From assembly GCA_021432605.1 (NCBI GenBank), contig MU271147.1, positions 1,364,001-1,428,000 of the forward strand: a stretch of 64,000 bases of DNA, in the 5' to 3' direction. The DNA comes from Coniochaeta sp. PMI_546. Taxonomy: Eukaryota > Ascomycota > Sordariomycetes > Coniochaetales > Coniochaetaceae. The notes under the pieces are model-generated. The model was given only the letters and a program-made list of their open reading frames with translations, was not told where the DNA came from and ran no database searches. Below, piece by piece: positions 32,924-44,004 of this stretch. How positions within the stretch are numbered: the first letter of the stretch is position 1; each line of letters starts with the position of its first letter. Made by a program: the position numbers and the translations under genes.

Positions 32924-34860
32924 GATATGACTGAACGGGCGTGAACATGCCACGCCCCCGCGTCTCTTCGTCCCCACAGCCGAGCAGAGCTCAATCCCAA
33001 TCCCACAAAGCAGCGATCTTCCCGGCGGTCCCCTTAATTTCCAACGATCATTTCCCCCCATCGACGCGCCACGACACGACGACACTGCACAACCTGTCTT
33101 AGCTGACAGACGCCCGGACTATACCCCATTACCATTCCCTGTGCATAAGTACCCAACCTTGTCGCTTGTTTACACCCAGCACAGCACCCAAGGCATCCCT
33201 ATATTCCAGGACACTACACTTACAATAACACCATCCACCACACTCCAAGAACGCCGCTGCATTTTTCTTGTCATTTGACCATGGGACCCGGATAGAGGAA
33301 TATCATGTAGAGTTCTCGTGCGGCAGCACGGAACCACCAACACATCATGTAGAATTTGGGATCTGGGACTGCGCGCAACGGAGACGGGGTGCGGACCTCA
33401 AACACGAGGCGAACTGGATTGGTGGGGGCGGATCAACACATACGATTTCACTTCGTCCTGTTCAAGTGAACCGGGACTAAAGGAGTTTATCAGGGGCTCT
33501 GGGGCGAGGCTTCATGTGGACGGAAAGGATTCGAGGGGTACAAAGAGCTACACCAAAGAGAGAAGAATCTGGAGTTTTTTCTCCACCCCCCTACCCCCTC
33601 TCTCTCTCGAAAGAGATCCAAGTAGATGGTGGGCTCAGGGCCTTGACCTTTTCCGAACCCTGCGTTAGACTGTCAAACTCTGGATTGCCATGTTCGGGCT
33701 TGGTTGATACCACCAATACACTTTGCTTGACCCCGTACTTTACCTGACACACTGTCGAGACGTGATCTTGTGTGAAGACTTTGGTTGACATTGCGTTTGA
33801 CAGAGTGGTTGAGAGGCCGCGCGAGGAAAAGTCGACGTGCACGTCGATGCTGTGCCGTAGTCCGCATGCTATTCGAACCAATGTCGTATGACCGTGGCCA
33901 AGTCTCTTTTTGCCGGACATTCGTGTTAGGATCTCCCTTTCCCGCAAAATGGACTCGCAACTCTGTTACACAAAGAGGGCTACTTACCTGCAGATTCGGC
34001 GTAGACGAGCCACATAATCGGAATAGATATCGATGTCGTGGGCGGCGCCCGAGATTGTGGAACGGGTCACTGAGCTCGGTGGACGGTCGACTTCCGTTTA
34101 TTGTCGGGTAGCGGTGGCTAGAACCGGTGACGACGAGAAGAGGAGTTGACTAGACTCATGCAGGGAAGCGATGGCCCGGGTGGGAATGACGGTGAAGCAT
34201 GTTCTGCTTGTAATATATACTTCCGGGGTCGTTTCAAAAGGAGCATTAAAGACAAGGACATAGTGACGTCTTGGGAGCAGCTACGAAGCATTGCATCACG
34301 CACCTCAGTCTCGAGTCATATGCCAATCTTTACATGGATATAGAAGCGCAAAAGATATAAGTATACCCCCTTGGACATATTCAAAGTGAATTAGAGACAT
34401 TCTCATTCTGACAAGGGCTGAAAGTCATACTCACCGGTCAACCGGGTCGGCGCAGCCGGTAACTTATCACAAAACAACGGGCGAACCCGATTCTGTAGCG
34501 CTGGCATTCTGTGGCTTCGACGGGAGGCTACATATCCCCCGACTTGGACGAGCCTGTCTTCCAAGATGCGCTTTCAAAGGTAAGTATCCGTCAACTTAAT
34601 TTATTGCTGGACATTTGGGGTACAGGGAAGTAGTGTAGGGTGCTACGAAGTGGTGTAAGCCAGCCATGATCAAGTTAACATCAGACAGACAGAACACCCC
34701 TGTTTGCATCTCGTGCGTTCTACATAAAGATGAACGTCCTCCTACAGTGTGCAGCAGTGCTTTCTCCCCAGTTCCAATGGTTTGTCTCTCCGACTGGATA
34801 GCTATTTTCTCTACGTGCGGCTCTACCACTTTCCACTGTGTACTGCAGGCCCCAGCCTGT
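32924..34860. other. Intergenic region
   Basis: About 1.9 kb follows the importin gene. A pyrimidine run (CCCCCT and CTCTCT) lies near 33585-33605. A GTAAGT preceded by a short ATG frame at 34565-34583 could be a 5' exon of the unresolved gene to the right. Nothing else is recognised. Confidence 0.35.
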
Positions 34861-36171
34861 CAACATAGTCACTATGCAGTTGACCACTGGCCTAGAGTAC
34901 CAGCCTCAGGCCGCCAACGAGCTGACAACAACGACAACAACCGCGTCGTCATTCCAGACTCGGCCGAATCCGCTTAACCTCACCGTCGCTGGTCCCATAC
35001 AGATGGACCTGGTTGTCTCAACAGCCGCAAGCCAACCAGACATTCGAATCTCACTGCCAGTAACCACTCAGTCGGCAGCGAGCCTGGACACTCAGCAACA
35101 GGCGACTGCTGTACCATCGATAGTGGTAGGTACCAGACCACTCCACTCGGGAAATGGCGGTGGTATAGGGTCGGCACTGGTGCTCAAGCGCCAGAGTTCA
35201 GCCAGCGGTCGGAGGTGGGTTGCCAGTATCCAAGACCGCTATGGATGGTTTGACTCATGAGACTCATTGTTAGGTGGCACCCCATGAGGAGCAGATGTCA
35301 TCATGGCAGTGGCGTTCCCCCGTGTTCATCTTGCCTTCGAGCCGGTCTGGGATCTGGAAATCGGTAGATACCATTTTGCTCTCGCCCAAGAACTCCCAGC
35401 TTCATCCAACCGGGCGTGGCCCAGACAGATGAGTATCAGGATGATATATCAGGGCGACTCTGCTACACCTGAAAGGGGGTATTACTCGCCCAAACTGTAG
35501 TTCCTAGGGGTATTGGCTCCTGTACCTTCGATGACGTCCAGCGGACATCCGACAACGGCTGCGAGGCACTTCCACATGGTCAGATCCGTTGTTTATAATT
35601 CTACATTTTTTTTTTTCATTACCAGGTTGTCTCAACTCGTCGGAGAGACCGCAAGTGGCTCCAGAGCTCGTCAAACGACATCTTTCTGTCGACTGTTCTG
35701 CTACTGCACGGATCCCTCTCGAGCAAAAGCAAGATCATATCGACCACAGGTGGAGTGGCTAGACGGAGGAAGATTGACACGCCATGACACCTCCAGCAAC
35801 GGTAAATGGCACCTACAGCGCAGCTTGCCCCAACGTCTATATCTGTTCAGAACATCAATATGATTCGCATCTTCCCACCAAAGTACTTGGTCTGGCTGCG
35901 CCCGGCCCTGTGCTTCCGACATTACAATATATAAGCACCTACATCGACGTCTACAACGCTTGCTAACAGATACAGTTACAGTTCAGCAGGCGAAGACAAT
36001 GGCACAGCACGGTTGGAGGAGGATACCTCGGAGTATGACGACGACGTCGACGACACGCTGCTATTCTACTTCTCTGGTCGCGAGATGCCAAACGCTCGGC
36101 CGCTGAGGGTGGCAGCACCTCCCTCAGCGACCGGAAGTGCGCCCCTGCCTGCTGCGAAGAAGGATGTTTGA
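34861..36171 (+). CDS. Unresolved multi-exon hypothetical gene
   Basis: I do not recognise the product and could not fix the exon chain; the span is approximate. Several stretches read as coding. A Thr/Ser/Gln-rich segment covers about 34860-35130 and ends at a good donor (GTAGGT). A segment with EEQMSSWQWRSPVFILPSS begins after a TTAG near 35272. A cysteine-bearing frame at about 35510-35755 contains SCTFDDVQRTSDNGCEALPHG. A further frame from about 35817 contains AACPNVYICSEHQY. The final exon ends at 36171 with a clearly coding acidic stretch (EYDDDVDDTLLFYFSG) and stop. A branch-like TGCTAAC precedes that last exon. A possible start, MNVLLQCAAVLS, lies at 34731 and may be a weak signal peptide. 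A decaying gene is the other option. Confidence 0.35.
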
Positions 36172-37148
36172 TTCTCTGATGGATGGAATCTGTGCGAGAT
36201 GGAGTGTTAATTATGGGCATCTTTGCATTTGGGTATAATTTTAAGTCTTCTTTTAACGTCCTCGCTTTCTACTCTTCACATCCCTCGAGTTATCTATCGG
36301 AGGACGCTTAAGCTTCCCACTGCCCCTGTCATTATTCCATTTTGTTGTGTTTAAGGTATTGAGTGTTTGTCGTCGCTACAAGAAAGTCGTTATCCTCACA
36401 ATCTTCATTTCTCTCGCGGGTCGTAAAACCGGCACAAAACGGTCGTCATCAACACTATTTTGGGAAGAGTGTCAGCTCGTAGTGGTGGACGATATTCACC
36501 ATCGTAGGATTCCATTTCGTCATGCTGGATTATGGGAGCTGTGCGATGCCGTGCGAGGTCAGACTGTGGCTCGATGCGACCAAGCAGCCAATCAAGGCCG
36601 CGGATTTCACCCCCCCCTCCTCACGAGATCACGGCATGCATCTCATCGGCGCGGCACGCCGGCACTGACGGGAGGAAACCTTCTTTTTGAGCCTCAACCC
36701 TTCTCTCGTCGACATGCTCCCGCTAAGCCAGGCCTAGAGGGTCGTGCTAGAAGAGGTAGGCCCTGCTATAACCGGTCGCTATGCTGCGATTCTTTCTACC
36801 ACATCGCTGGGGCTCACTGCGAGTGACGAAGCAGTACTTTGATCGATCTCGTTTCCAGACCAGCATCAAGCTTACTTGAACTTTCATTTTCATTGTGCGC
36901 CGTCAATGGGACGGTTCGCAGATAGCTAAAAGCCTATGGCAAATGCTGGAAACATAATACTCGAGAGACAAATCCTCCCAGGCGCCAAACCCAGGCGCAA
37001 CGCCTCAACTCCAAATTTACCCGTCATGATTACTGTATGCAGATGCAAACGCAGGTTTCTCCCCCTCGAACGCCCCAATGCATCAAAGCCATCAACCCGA
37101 TCCTTGACCATCTAGTCCCGACGACAATCACAAGAACAACGTGACTCG
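36172..37148. other. Intergenic region
   Basis: This lies between the unresolved gene (+) and the PAPS reductase gene (-), so it holds two 3' ends. An open frame at 36347-36826 lacks an ATG start and has no family resemblance. Confidence 0.4.
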
Positions 37149-38114
37149 CTACGCTTGTGTGGCAGTCTCAGCGACCTTGTCGAGCGCCTTGCTCAGCAGG
37201 CCCCGCTGCTCCTTGGCCTCCCTCTCGGCCAGGAACTGCGCGTAGCGGCTCTTCTTGTTGTGGATGCCGCACTCCGTCTTGTCCTGCCCCTTCCAGCGGC
37301 CGGCCCTCTCGTCCTCGCCCTCGGCCACGGGCTGGGTCGAGTGCCAGTCGCCGACGCTCTTGTACCCCCTGTCCAGCAGCGCGTTGTAGGGCACGTCGTG
37401 CTCGCGGATGTAGTCCTGGACCTGCTTGAAGCTCCAGTTCACCATGGGGTTGATCTTGACTATGCCCCTCTCGTCGTCGATCTCGATGACGGGGATGTCG
37501 CCCCTCTGCCCGCCCTGCGAGCGCCGGCGGCCGGTGAGCACGGCGGCCACGTCCAGCTCCTGGTAGGCGCGCTGCTGCGGCTCGACCTTGGCGTACCAGT
37601 CGTACAGGTCCGAGGCCGTGTGGTAGAGGTCGGCGCCGTACCGCTCCTCGAAGTCGGCGGCCGTGGAGCAGCCTTCCGGCTTGAAGATGTGGAGCTTCGT
37701 GTTTGGATAGCGGGCGCGGACCTTGTCGATCAGCTGGTACGTCTCCTCGAAGTGGTACAGGGTGTCGAGGAAGATGAGGTCGACGCCTTTGCTCTCCGGG
37801 TCCTCGGCTTGGAGCTTCGACAGCATGTCTAGTGTGACTAATCCCGTGAGCCCGAAGGCGGTGGACTGGTAGAGGTTGGGGAAGAGAATCTTGGCGAAGC
37901 GGAGGATGTCAAGGGGGTGCATCTTCTCCAGTTGCGAGTTGAGGTGTTTCAGGTGAGATGGGGTGAAGGATACTTGGGGTAGGGATGACTGTGAGGATGA
38001 GCCTGACGCGAAGCCTGAGTCGACCGAGGATGCGTCGTCCATCTTGCTGTCTGAGGGTGAGAGACGGGGGGAGGGGTACTGAGAGGAGGTTTGGGTTTGA
38101 ATGGCGGAATCCAT
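37149..38114 (-). CDS. MET16: Phosphoadenylyl-sulfate (PAPS) reductase
   Basis: PAPS reductase turns PAPS into sulfite and PAP with thioredoxin as reductant, in the sulfate assimilation route to cysteine and methionine. The frame is intronless, 321 aa, from the first ATG at 38114. About 45 Ser-rich residues come first, then the PAPS-binding alpha-hydrolase fold: FGLTGLVTLDML, DLIFLDTLYHFEETY, and LTGRRRSQGGQRGDIPVIEID. The Trp-bearing VNWSFKQVQDYI and RGYKSVGDWHST follow. The catalytic cysteine is in ECGIH at about residue 282, close to the C-terminus as in the yeast enzyme. The reading frame stays open to 38147 without another ATG. The leader is a strong polypyrimidine tract on the coding strand. 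No other sulfur gene is adjacent. Confidence 0.95.
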   Translation of the reverse strand: MDSAIQTQTSSQYPSPRLSPSDSKMDDASSVDSGFASGSSSQSSLPQVSFTPSHLKHLNSQLEKMHPLDILRFAKILFPNLYQSTAFGLTGLVTLDMLSKLQAEDPESKGVDLIFLDTLYHFEETYQLIDKVRARYPNTKLHIFKPEGCSTAADFEERYGADLYHTASDLYDWYAKVEPQQRAYQELDVAAVLTGRRRSQGGQRGDIPVIEIDDERGIVKINPMVNWSFKQVQDYIREHDVPYNALLDRGYKSVGDWHSTQPVAEGEDERAGRWKGQDKTECGIHNKKSRYAQFLAEREAKEQRGLLSKALDKVAETATQA

Positions 38115-39957
38115 GTTGACGATGGGTTCAGGGGGGGTTGAAGGCAAGAGTGTGCCTGGTTGTGTCCCTCTAATGCTTGGGGAATTATGTTGTTTGTTTG
38201 TGCTGTTTCTACTATTCGAGGGGGCGATGACGACAGTGGCGGAAGGAGTGAAGGTAGGTTAGGGTTTTTTTGATGGGTATAAGAGGAGGAGAATGGGAGG
38301 AGGAATGAGTTATGGGAGAATGAAGGAGAAGAAGTAAGGAGGAGGAGGAGGAGGAGGAGGAGCAGGAGGAGGTTCACTTGGACTGCGCCTTAGAAATGCA
38401 ACCTGGAAGCGAGCTACGGTACTCCGTATGTCGACGTCTTTCGGCAATGGCTACGGACAGTCGGACACAGCACTTTCCTGATAATTAGTAAGTACTACGA
38501 GTGATGGTGAGTGGGTGGTGGTTCAGCCAGAGTGAGGAAGACAGAGCCAGTCATGGTCCGTACCCGAGAGCCACAGTGATTCCATGGCGAGTAGAGTGGC
38601 CATCATACCGGGGCCAAGCAGAATTGGAATCCGTGGTGTCGATTGCGCAATTTTCGCCAGCCCACAGCCCCGGAGATGTCGTTCAGCATGTCGCAGGTTT
38701 TGGCGGTAGAACTTTTCTTAGGCCACTATGGTGTTTGATGTCTCGATGAAGGTTAACAATCACGACATCCGCGCTAGACCCGATTCGGTAACCAAGGTAC
38801 GTACTTGATTGGCCATGACGAGAGTTCAGGCACCACAAGGCAGTCGCGACAGGGGCTTTGTGGCGACCACCGATCTTCTTGCCATGGCCTTGGCCCGATG
38901 AATGGCATATATGTATACTTCTCGATCGCAACTCAGAGGAGTGCCTCTGTACGTGTATACGTAACTGGGATCCCCGCATGTTCCATGTCATCATGTGCTG
39001 TTGAGGTTATCTCGGTGAAGTCACTGAAGAGTCGGCACCTGCCGAAGCAGAGAGAGCTCTGCTTCTTCTCTCCGCGAGACGCCGATACTTCGAGGAGGCA
39101 GAACGAGCCATTCTTAATAAGCCGGATCCCCGATGATGTCAAATCCAAAGCTGCCGCCCTGCCGGTTGTACCGGGTCACGCCTTGAGGCTCCGATCAGAT
39201 CTTATTTATGGGGAATCACGATCTCCCGCCGACTGCCGCGTGTAACGGTTGCTGCACTTCGTTATGAGCCGCAAATGCGTTCCCTAACAAGATCCTCTCC
39301 CAACAATAGCGGCGGAGTCGACCAACAAAGGCACTGTTTTATTGTAGATTTCGTCAAACGAGGAGAGACTGACTCACGCCGCTGAAATGAGTCCTGAGGT
39401 CGTTATCATGATCTTCAATCGAAGGAGCGGGGCTAATCATCATCAAAGATACTCCTGTTGTGGAAATACTCTACACTTGTAGCACGGAGGGCTCACTGTA
39501 GGCCGATACGGTATAGGTACGCGTGTAAGTAAGTAGGGGTCATTTCACAGCCCAGGGGAGCATCCGCGATAGCCGCCGACAGCCGCCCACGATCTATTGG
39601 CTGAAGTATGTGTCAACCATTGGCCGTTATGGGTTATGGCAAACAGTCTAAGAACGCATGATACTGGAGTTGAGATATTCGTTGATGCGTGGTCTAGACA
39701 CTTAGATAGGCATACCAATGCATCCAAACACCTTGCTCTGGTCTAGAATCACTACACGTACTCATGGGGATTCCCGATCTTCTTGTGCAGCTGTTCCAAG
39801 AGCTATCTTAGGCTGGCCAATGCTGCACTCACGGTGCGATCCGCATGGCGATCGCGTTATATGCAGCCACCCCATTTGGTGTTTCTCGTGTATGATATAA
39901 ACCACCTAAGTACGAAGCGTTCGGCCTCAATCTGCTCGCCACCCACCCTTCCGTCTG
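38115..39957. other. MET16 promoter and intergenic region
   Basis: The MET16 leader contains the AGG/CCT microsatellite listed separately. Beyond about 38500 I see only short frames with no family resemblance. I did not find a convincing CYS3/MetR operator by eye. Confidence 0.4.
38337..38372. repeat. (AGG)n microsatellite in the MET16 leader
   Basis: Twelve triplets, eleven AGG and one AGC, form a pure-purine run on the plus strand, which is (CCT)n on the coding strand of MET16, about 225 bases upstream of its ATG. Confidence 0.9.
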
Positions 39958-40829
39958 TCACCAGGGTTCAAACGCCAAGACACCAAGTATAGGGCCCCGA
40001 GTAAGGCCAATCCAATTGTGAAGTTGGTGGGGATGGTCTGTCTCCAGCGGTATCTCGAGCCCGCCCGGCACATCGATCCCCATCTCTTCCAGATCCTCCT
40101 TCAGCCTCAGTCGCGTCTCTCGGTCCTCTTTCAAGCTCGCGACGAGCTTATGCACGCCGTCTTCCGGGCCCGTGTCCCAGTCCTCGTCGTCGTCCCAGAC
40201 CTCGACAAACCTCCCTGTCGCGCACCAGAACTCATTGCGGCATTCATCCAGGTCCCCGTCGGCGTCCGGGCAGCGCCTTAATGAGTAGTCTATGAGCCAG
40301 ATGAGCCTCGGCCAGCGGAATGGCTCGGACGCCATAAAGGCCAAGCGCTCGCAGGCCGCCTTGTCCCTATCGGAGCGCGGCGGCCGGCCTTGCCCGAACT
40401 GGGCCCAGGAGGAATCGTACTCCAAGGCAAGATGCATGACGCGCGGAGGGGACTCGGCTCTGACTCTGTCCCAACTCAACTTGCCCAGGTCTGTCGGGCA
40501 GAGAATGATGAGGTCGGTTTCGGATCGAACGACGACATTCCTAGTGACGCCCTTGTCTTGGTAGGTACGAGGACGAAGTCATCCTTGTTCTTCTCCTCAG
40601 CCGTTCGGATGACGGAGTGGTTGTCGGCGGGCAGCGCAAGTGCGAGGAAGGGACCAAAGGCGGTGGTTCGTCGTATGATTCGGTTCTGGTGGATGATTTC
40701 GGACTCCTCATCGTCGTCAATGTAGGTGAAAAAGTGTGCTCCTGGTGTGGATTCGGCAGCTAATGTCCATATCTGCTGCTGTATCTCTGGCGGGAGAAGA
40801 GTGAATTCGCGAAAGGATGCGGTGACCAT
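39958..40829 (-). pseudogene. 2EXR-domain protein with one frameshift
   Basis: The start at 40829 reads FREFTLLPPEIQQQIWTLAAE, typical of the fungal 2EXR family (named for its EXR motif and often found in lineage-expanded sets of unknown function). The second half, up to the stop at 39958, reads KLSWDRVRAESPPRVMHLALEYDSSW and continues as expected for the family. The two halves are in different frames. The switch falls around 40555-40580: the first frame reads DDFVLVP, and the other resumes TYQDKGVTRNVVVRSETDLIILCP. No GT-AG intron fits the switch, so one base has been lost, or the read is wrong. If the break is real, a 117-aa truncated product remains. Function is unknown. Confidence 0.65.
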
Positions 40830-43800
40830 GGTTGGAAGATATTAAGGAGGCGACAATGATGTGTCTGTTGTTTTCAAGGCTATGTAGAGGATGCCATCGC
40901 AGCATGTATAATACCAGTGGGAGATATGGTGGGGGAATGTTCTAGATGTATGGGTTGTAACTTGAAAGACGTGGAGGATTTTGGAGTGTGCGGTTGGAAA
41001 GAACGAGACAATCGCTCTGTTCTAAGTGAATGCCCTGGCCCTTATAGCCTACCTTACTCTGGGCCTGTAGGTCCCGCCGGCCATCTGAAGATTAGGTTCG
41101 AAAGCGTAGCTGGAAGAGTCACATCTGCAGCCGCGCCCGCGCGTTAATCAGGACTTGGAAGGTTAAGGTTTCCTGCCCGTGGCGAGAGTGTGAAAGAGGC
41201 TCAAAAGAACGCCGGAGTTCAAACGGTACAAGTCATACTTACTCGACTGCGTCCAGCGCGTCCTTGTAAGGAGCGTATAGCATCAATAACCGCCCTAGGT
41301 GGGAAAGTTGCATGTCGTATCATCTATATAACCTCCGGGATAGTCCCATATAATTAAATAACGAATTTCTGGCCATTATTAAAGGTATAGATAGAGTGGT
41401 AGTTTGACGCTGGGACTTATATATACCTTAGGTAAGCTAAATTTCTACGTATAATAACTTACCTTGCACAATTTCCCAAGTCTGCAACGTCAAACTTTAA
41501 GTGCTGGGCTACGTTTGGTGGAAGCAACCATCCATATGTGACGGTGGCACAGGAGACTCCAGAAGGATAGACGATCGAAGCGACGTCCTTGCCAGACACA
41601 GTTGTTCAGGCGACATGTGTACAATGGCATGAGTTATACAATATGAATGTCTCCAGAAAACTTGGTTCCAAGCTCGAAGCCGGCAACGGAAACTTGCTTG
41701 TGAACTACCCGATCATGGAGTAATATGTTGCATCTAACCCTCGTACCTCTCGCAGACGACGTGCCTGACAAGCAGACGAGCAGAGCAGTGGACGACATAG
41801 TCTAGGCTCCACCACTTGAGCGACAAATCCAGTCTCTGTTCCTACCGAGATTCTTGACGAGATCGCAGAATTTCACTTGTTCCAAATTGTGTGGCGGTAT
41901 ATAGTCAACGCCGGCAATGACAACGTAGGCTGTAGGAATAAAGGTGCGGCGCGAAATGGGATAGGTAGAATAGTTGATTATGCGAGTTAGACCGAGGGAA
42001 ATGATGAGGTTGGGGTTCCCTACCTTTGTGCGTCTCTATGTTGGCCCTGGCAGGTTCGTCTCAATGAAGATGAAATAACTGTCAGGTTTCCAGGTAACAC
42101 CACGCGGAGGCCACAGAGTCCGACTTCGTTACCCGCCCGACACCATAACCTTGACGTCGACCGAGGCCAGCGATCAAGAAACGGTCATTGCTAGGAGTAG
42201 CCAAACTCTCGCTACTGTCGGGCTACAGCCTTCCGCAATGGCAATTACTGGCTTCTCTATGGGAGAGCGGACGGGATCCGGAGTTCTCCAGTATCTATGG
42301 TCGTACGTGGAAGAAGTTACTGTTGGAAGTGGTTATTGCTTCGACCGTAGTTATCTTGTCAACCTCGCATCGCACGGGCAGGTTTATCGTCAATGATCGG
42401 CTAGTCTCACTCGCCTTCGCATAGCTAGATGTTCTCACCCTCTCTTCAGAAACTTTGCTTGCCTTGGAGATGGTCGGGACGACGACAATTGCCCTCTGAA
42501 CCATGTACTACGCAATTGGCATCATCATAACCGGGAGACCAAATGACAGAATTGTCTTCTGATCGAGAAATAAAAGCCAAGGCACATATCCGCCTCTACA
42601 CGTGTAGGGGAGTCCACGCCTCGAAACCTGCTCGTTCTGCCGCAGACAGTAGATCTCACGATCTTCAGGGAGCAGCGGCATTGGTCTAGATCTTGATCAA
42701 TTTGGAGGCAAGCTATACCGCGGCCGGCCAGTTACATACCACAGCTGACTACAGCGTCACAACGGGCAATTCTCTCAGCCGCTCCGCTTGATCCGCCATT
42801 CCGGCTTGCGCCTACCTGAGGTAGGCATAGCTATCCTGATGGTCCCAGATGAGACATCCTTGACCAGGCCTGGGTCTCTACAGGCCTGGATCTCATCGAA
42901 TTTGTCATCCAGCACTCATCGCGCACTCTGACGTGGACGGGGAATGTTATGAATCCGCACAATGCCCACACGCGCAATTTGATTGGTTTAGCTCCGCTAG
43001 CACCTCTAGGATCGCCGGTCGCGGGGCACCGGCCTGAGGCGTAGTGCCGGTGCTAGCGCCTTAGTGCCCGGATTCAACATGGACGGGTTTCCGGATCCGG
43101 TGCGGTCGTCGTGAAATCCATTTCTTCGTAGCGAAAGCATGGGCCGACTTCGAGATTTTCCAGGTTTCTGCCGCGCAGAGGGACAGAAAATACTGGAGCT
43201 GCAATTGCAAACGCCCCGAGATTGCGGTTCACGATGACGTTTTATGAGTCGACAACCCGGCACGCCCGGCGACGGGACTTTGGATAGGGCTCAGAGCTGC
43301 TTGCTCGTTTCCAGGTCGTGTAAAATTTTGCACGACTGGAAACGGGGCCCATCAGGCTCCGACGGGTCGCTGTTACCCGGGTCGATGCGACGATGAAGGT
43401 GCAGACTCAGCTGTCATTGCTTTGCCAACAAGTGACGATCGCGGATGGACATCAGCTTTGACCGACAACATCTACGCATTAGGCATCACTCCGCCAAGGA
43501 TAGCTACCAGTTTGGCGGGAATCCTACAGCATCGTGGGTCGGTTTCAGCGAAAACTGCCTCAGCATGTGCATGGCGCTACGACCGGTGCCGCCAAGCCGG
43601 ATTCCCTTTACCATGGGCTCGGCGCCGCCTAGTGCTGCGGCGTACTGTGTCATTGGGTGATATTATCAGCCACTACATTTCTCAGCCTAACTCGGGCCTC
43701 ATTCGGGCATACTAGACCGTGGTCTCATGTTACGTGGACTATTCCGGTGCAAATGTCGTCGGCTAGCGTACATCGGTGAGATCTCCTTTTCGTAGCAGCT

Positions 43801-44004
43801 ACTGCTCTCCTAGCAGAGCACCATGATGATAAAGCCCCTGCCTCCCATTCAGGAGTGTTTCCGGAGATATTCTCCGTGGTCATATCACATCTTGCAAGAT
43901 ATATTGCCATCTCCAGGTTGGCGATAGTTGCCCACTCTCGTCTAGCATCATCACTTCAACAGCCGAGTTTGGCCCGCAGATATGAGGAACATGTGGCTTA
44001 CGAC
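40830..44004. other. Gene-poor region
   Basis: About 3.2 kb has no recognisable gene. An AT-rich, TA-rich tract lies at about 41320-41480. The palindrome CTACCTGAGGTAG is at 42813-42825. Inverted 9-mers GCTAGCACC and GGTGCTAGC lie at 42996-43004 and 43049-43057, and a strong hairpin is at 43306-43344. Short open frames here have no family resemblance. The right end holds the promoter of the rhodopsin-type gene. Confidence 0.5.
43306..43344. repeat. Imperfect inverted repeat (hairpin)
   Basis: The left arm CGTTTCCAGGTCGTG (43306-43320) pairs with the right arm CACGACTGGAAACG (43331-43344) with one bulged G. The 10-base spacer TAAAATTTTG includes AAAATTTT. It lies about 660 bases upstream of the rhodopsin-type gene. 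Confidence 0.85.

Noticed and set aside
36347-36826. Plus-strand 159-aa frame
   Set aside because: It lacks an ATG start and any family likeness.
37155-37832. Plus-strand 225-aa open frame opposite the PAPS reductase gene
   Set aside because: It lies fully inside MET16 on the other strand. Val/Leu/Arg-rich composition is the usual shadow of GC-rich coding DNA.
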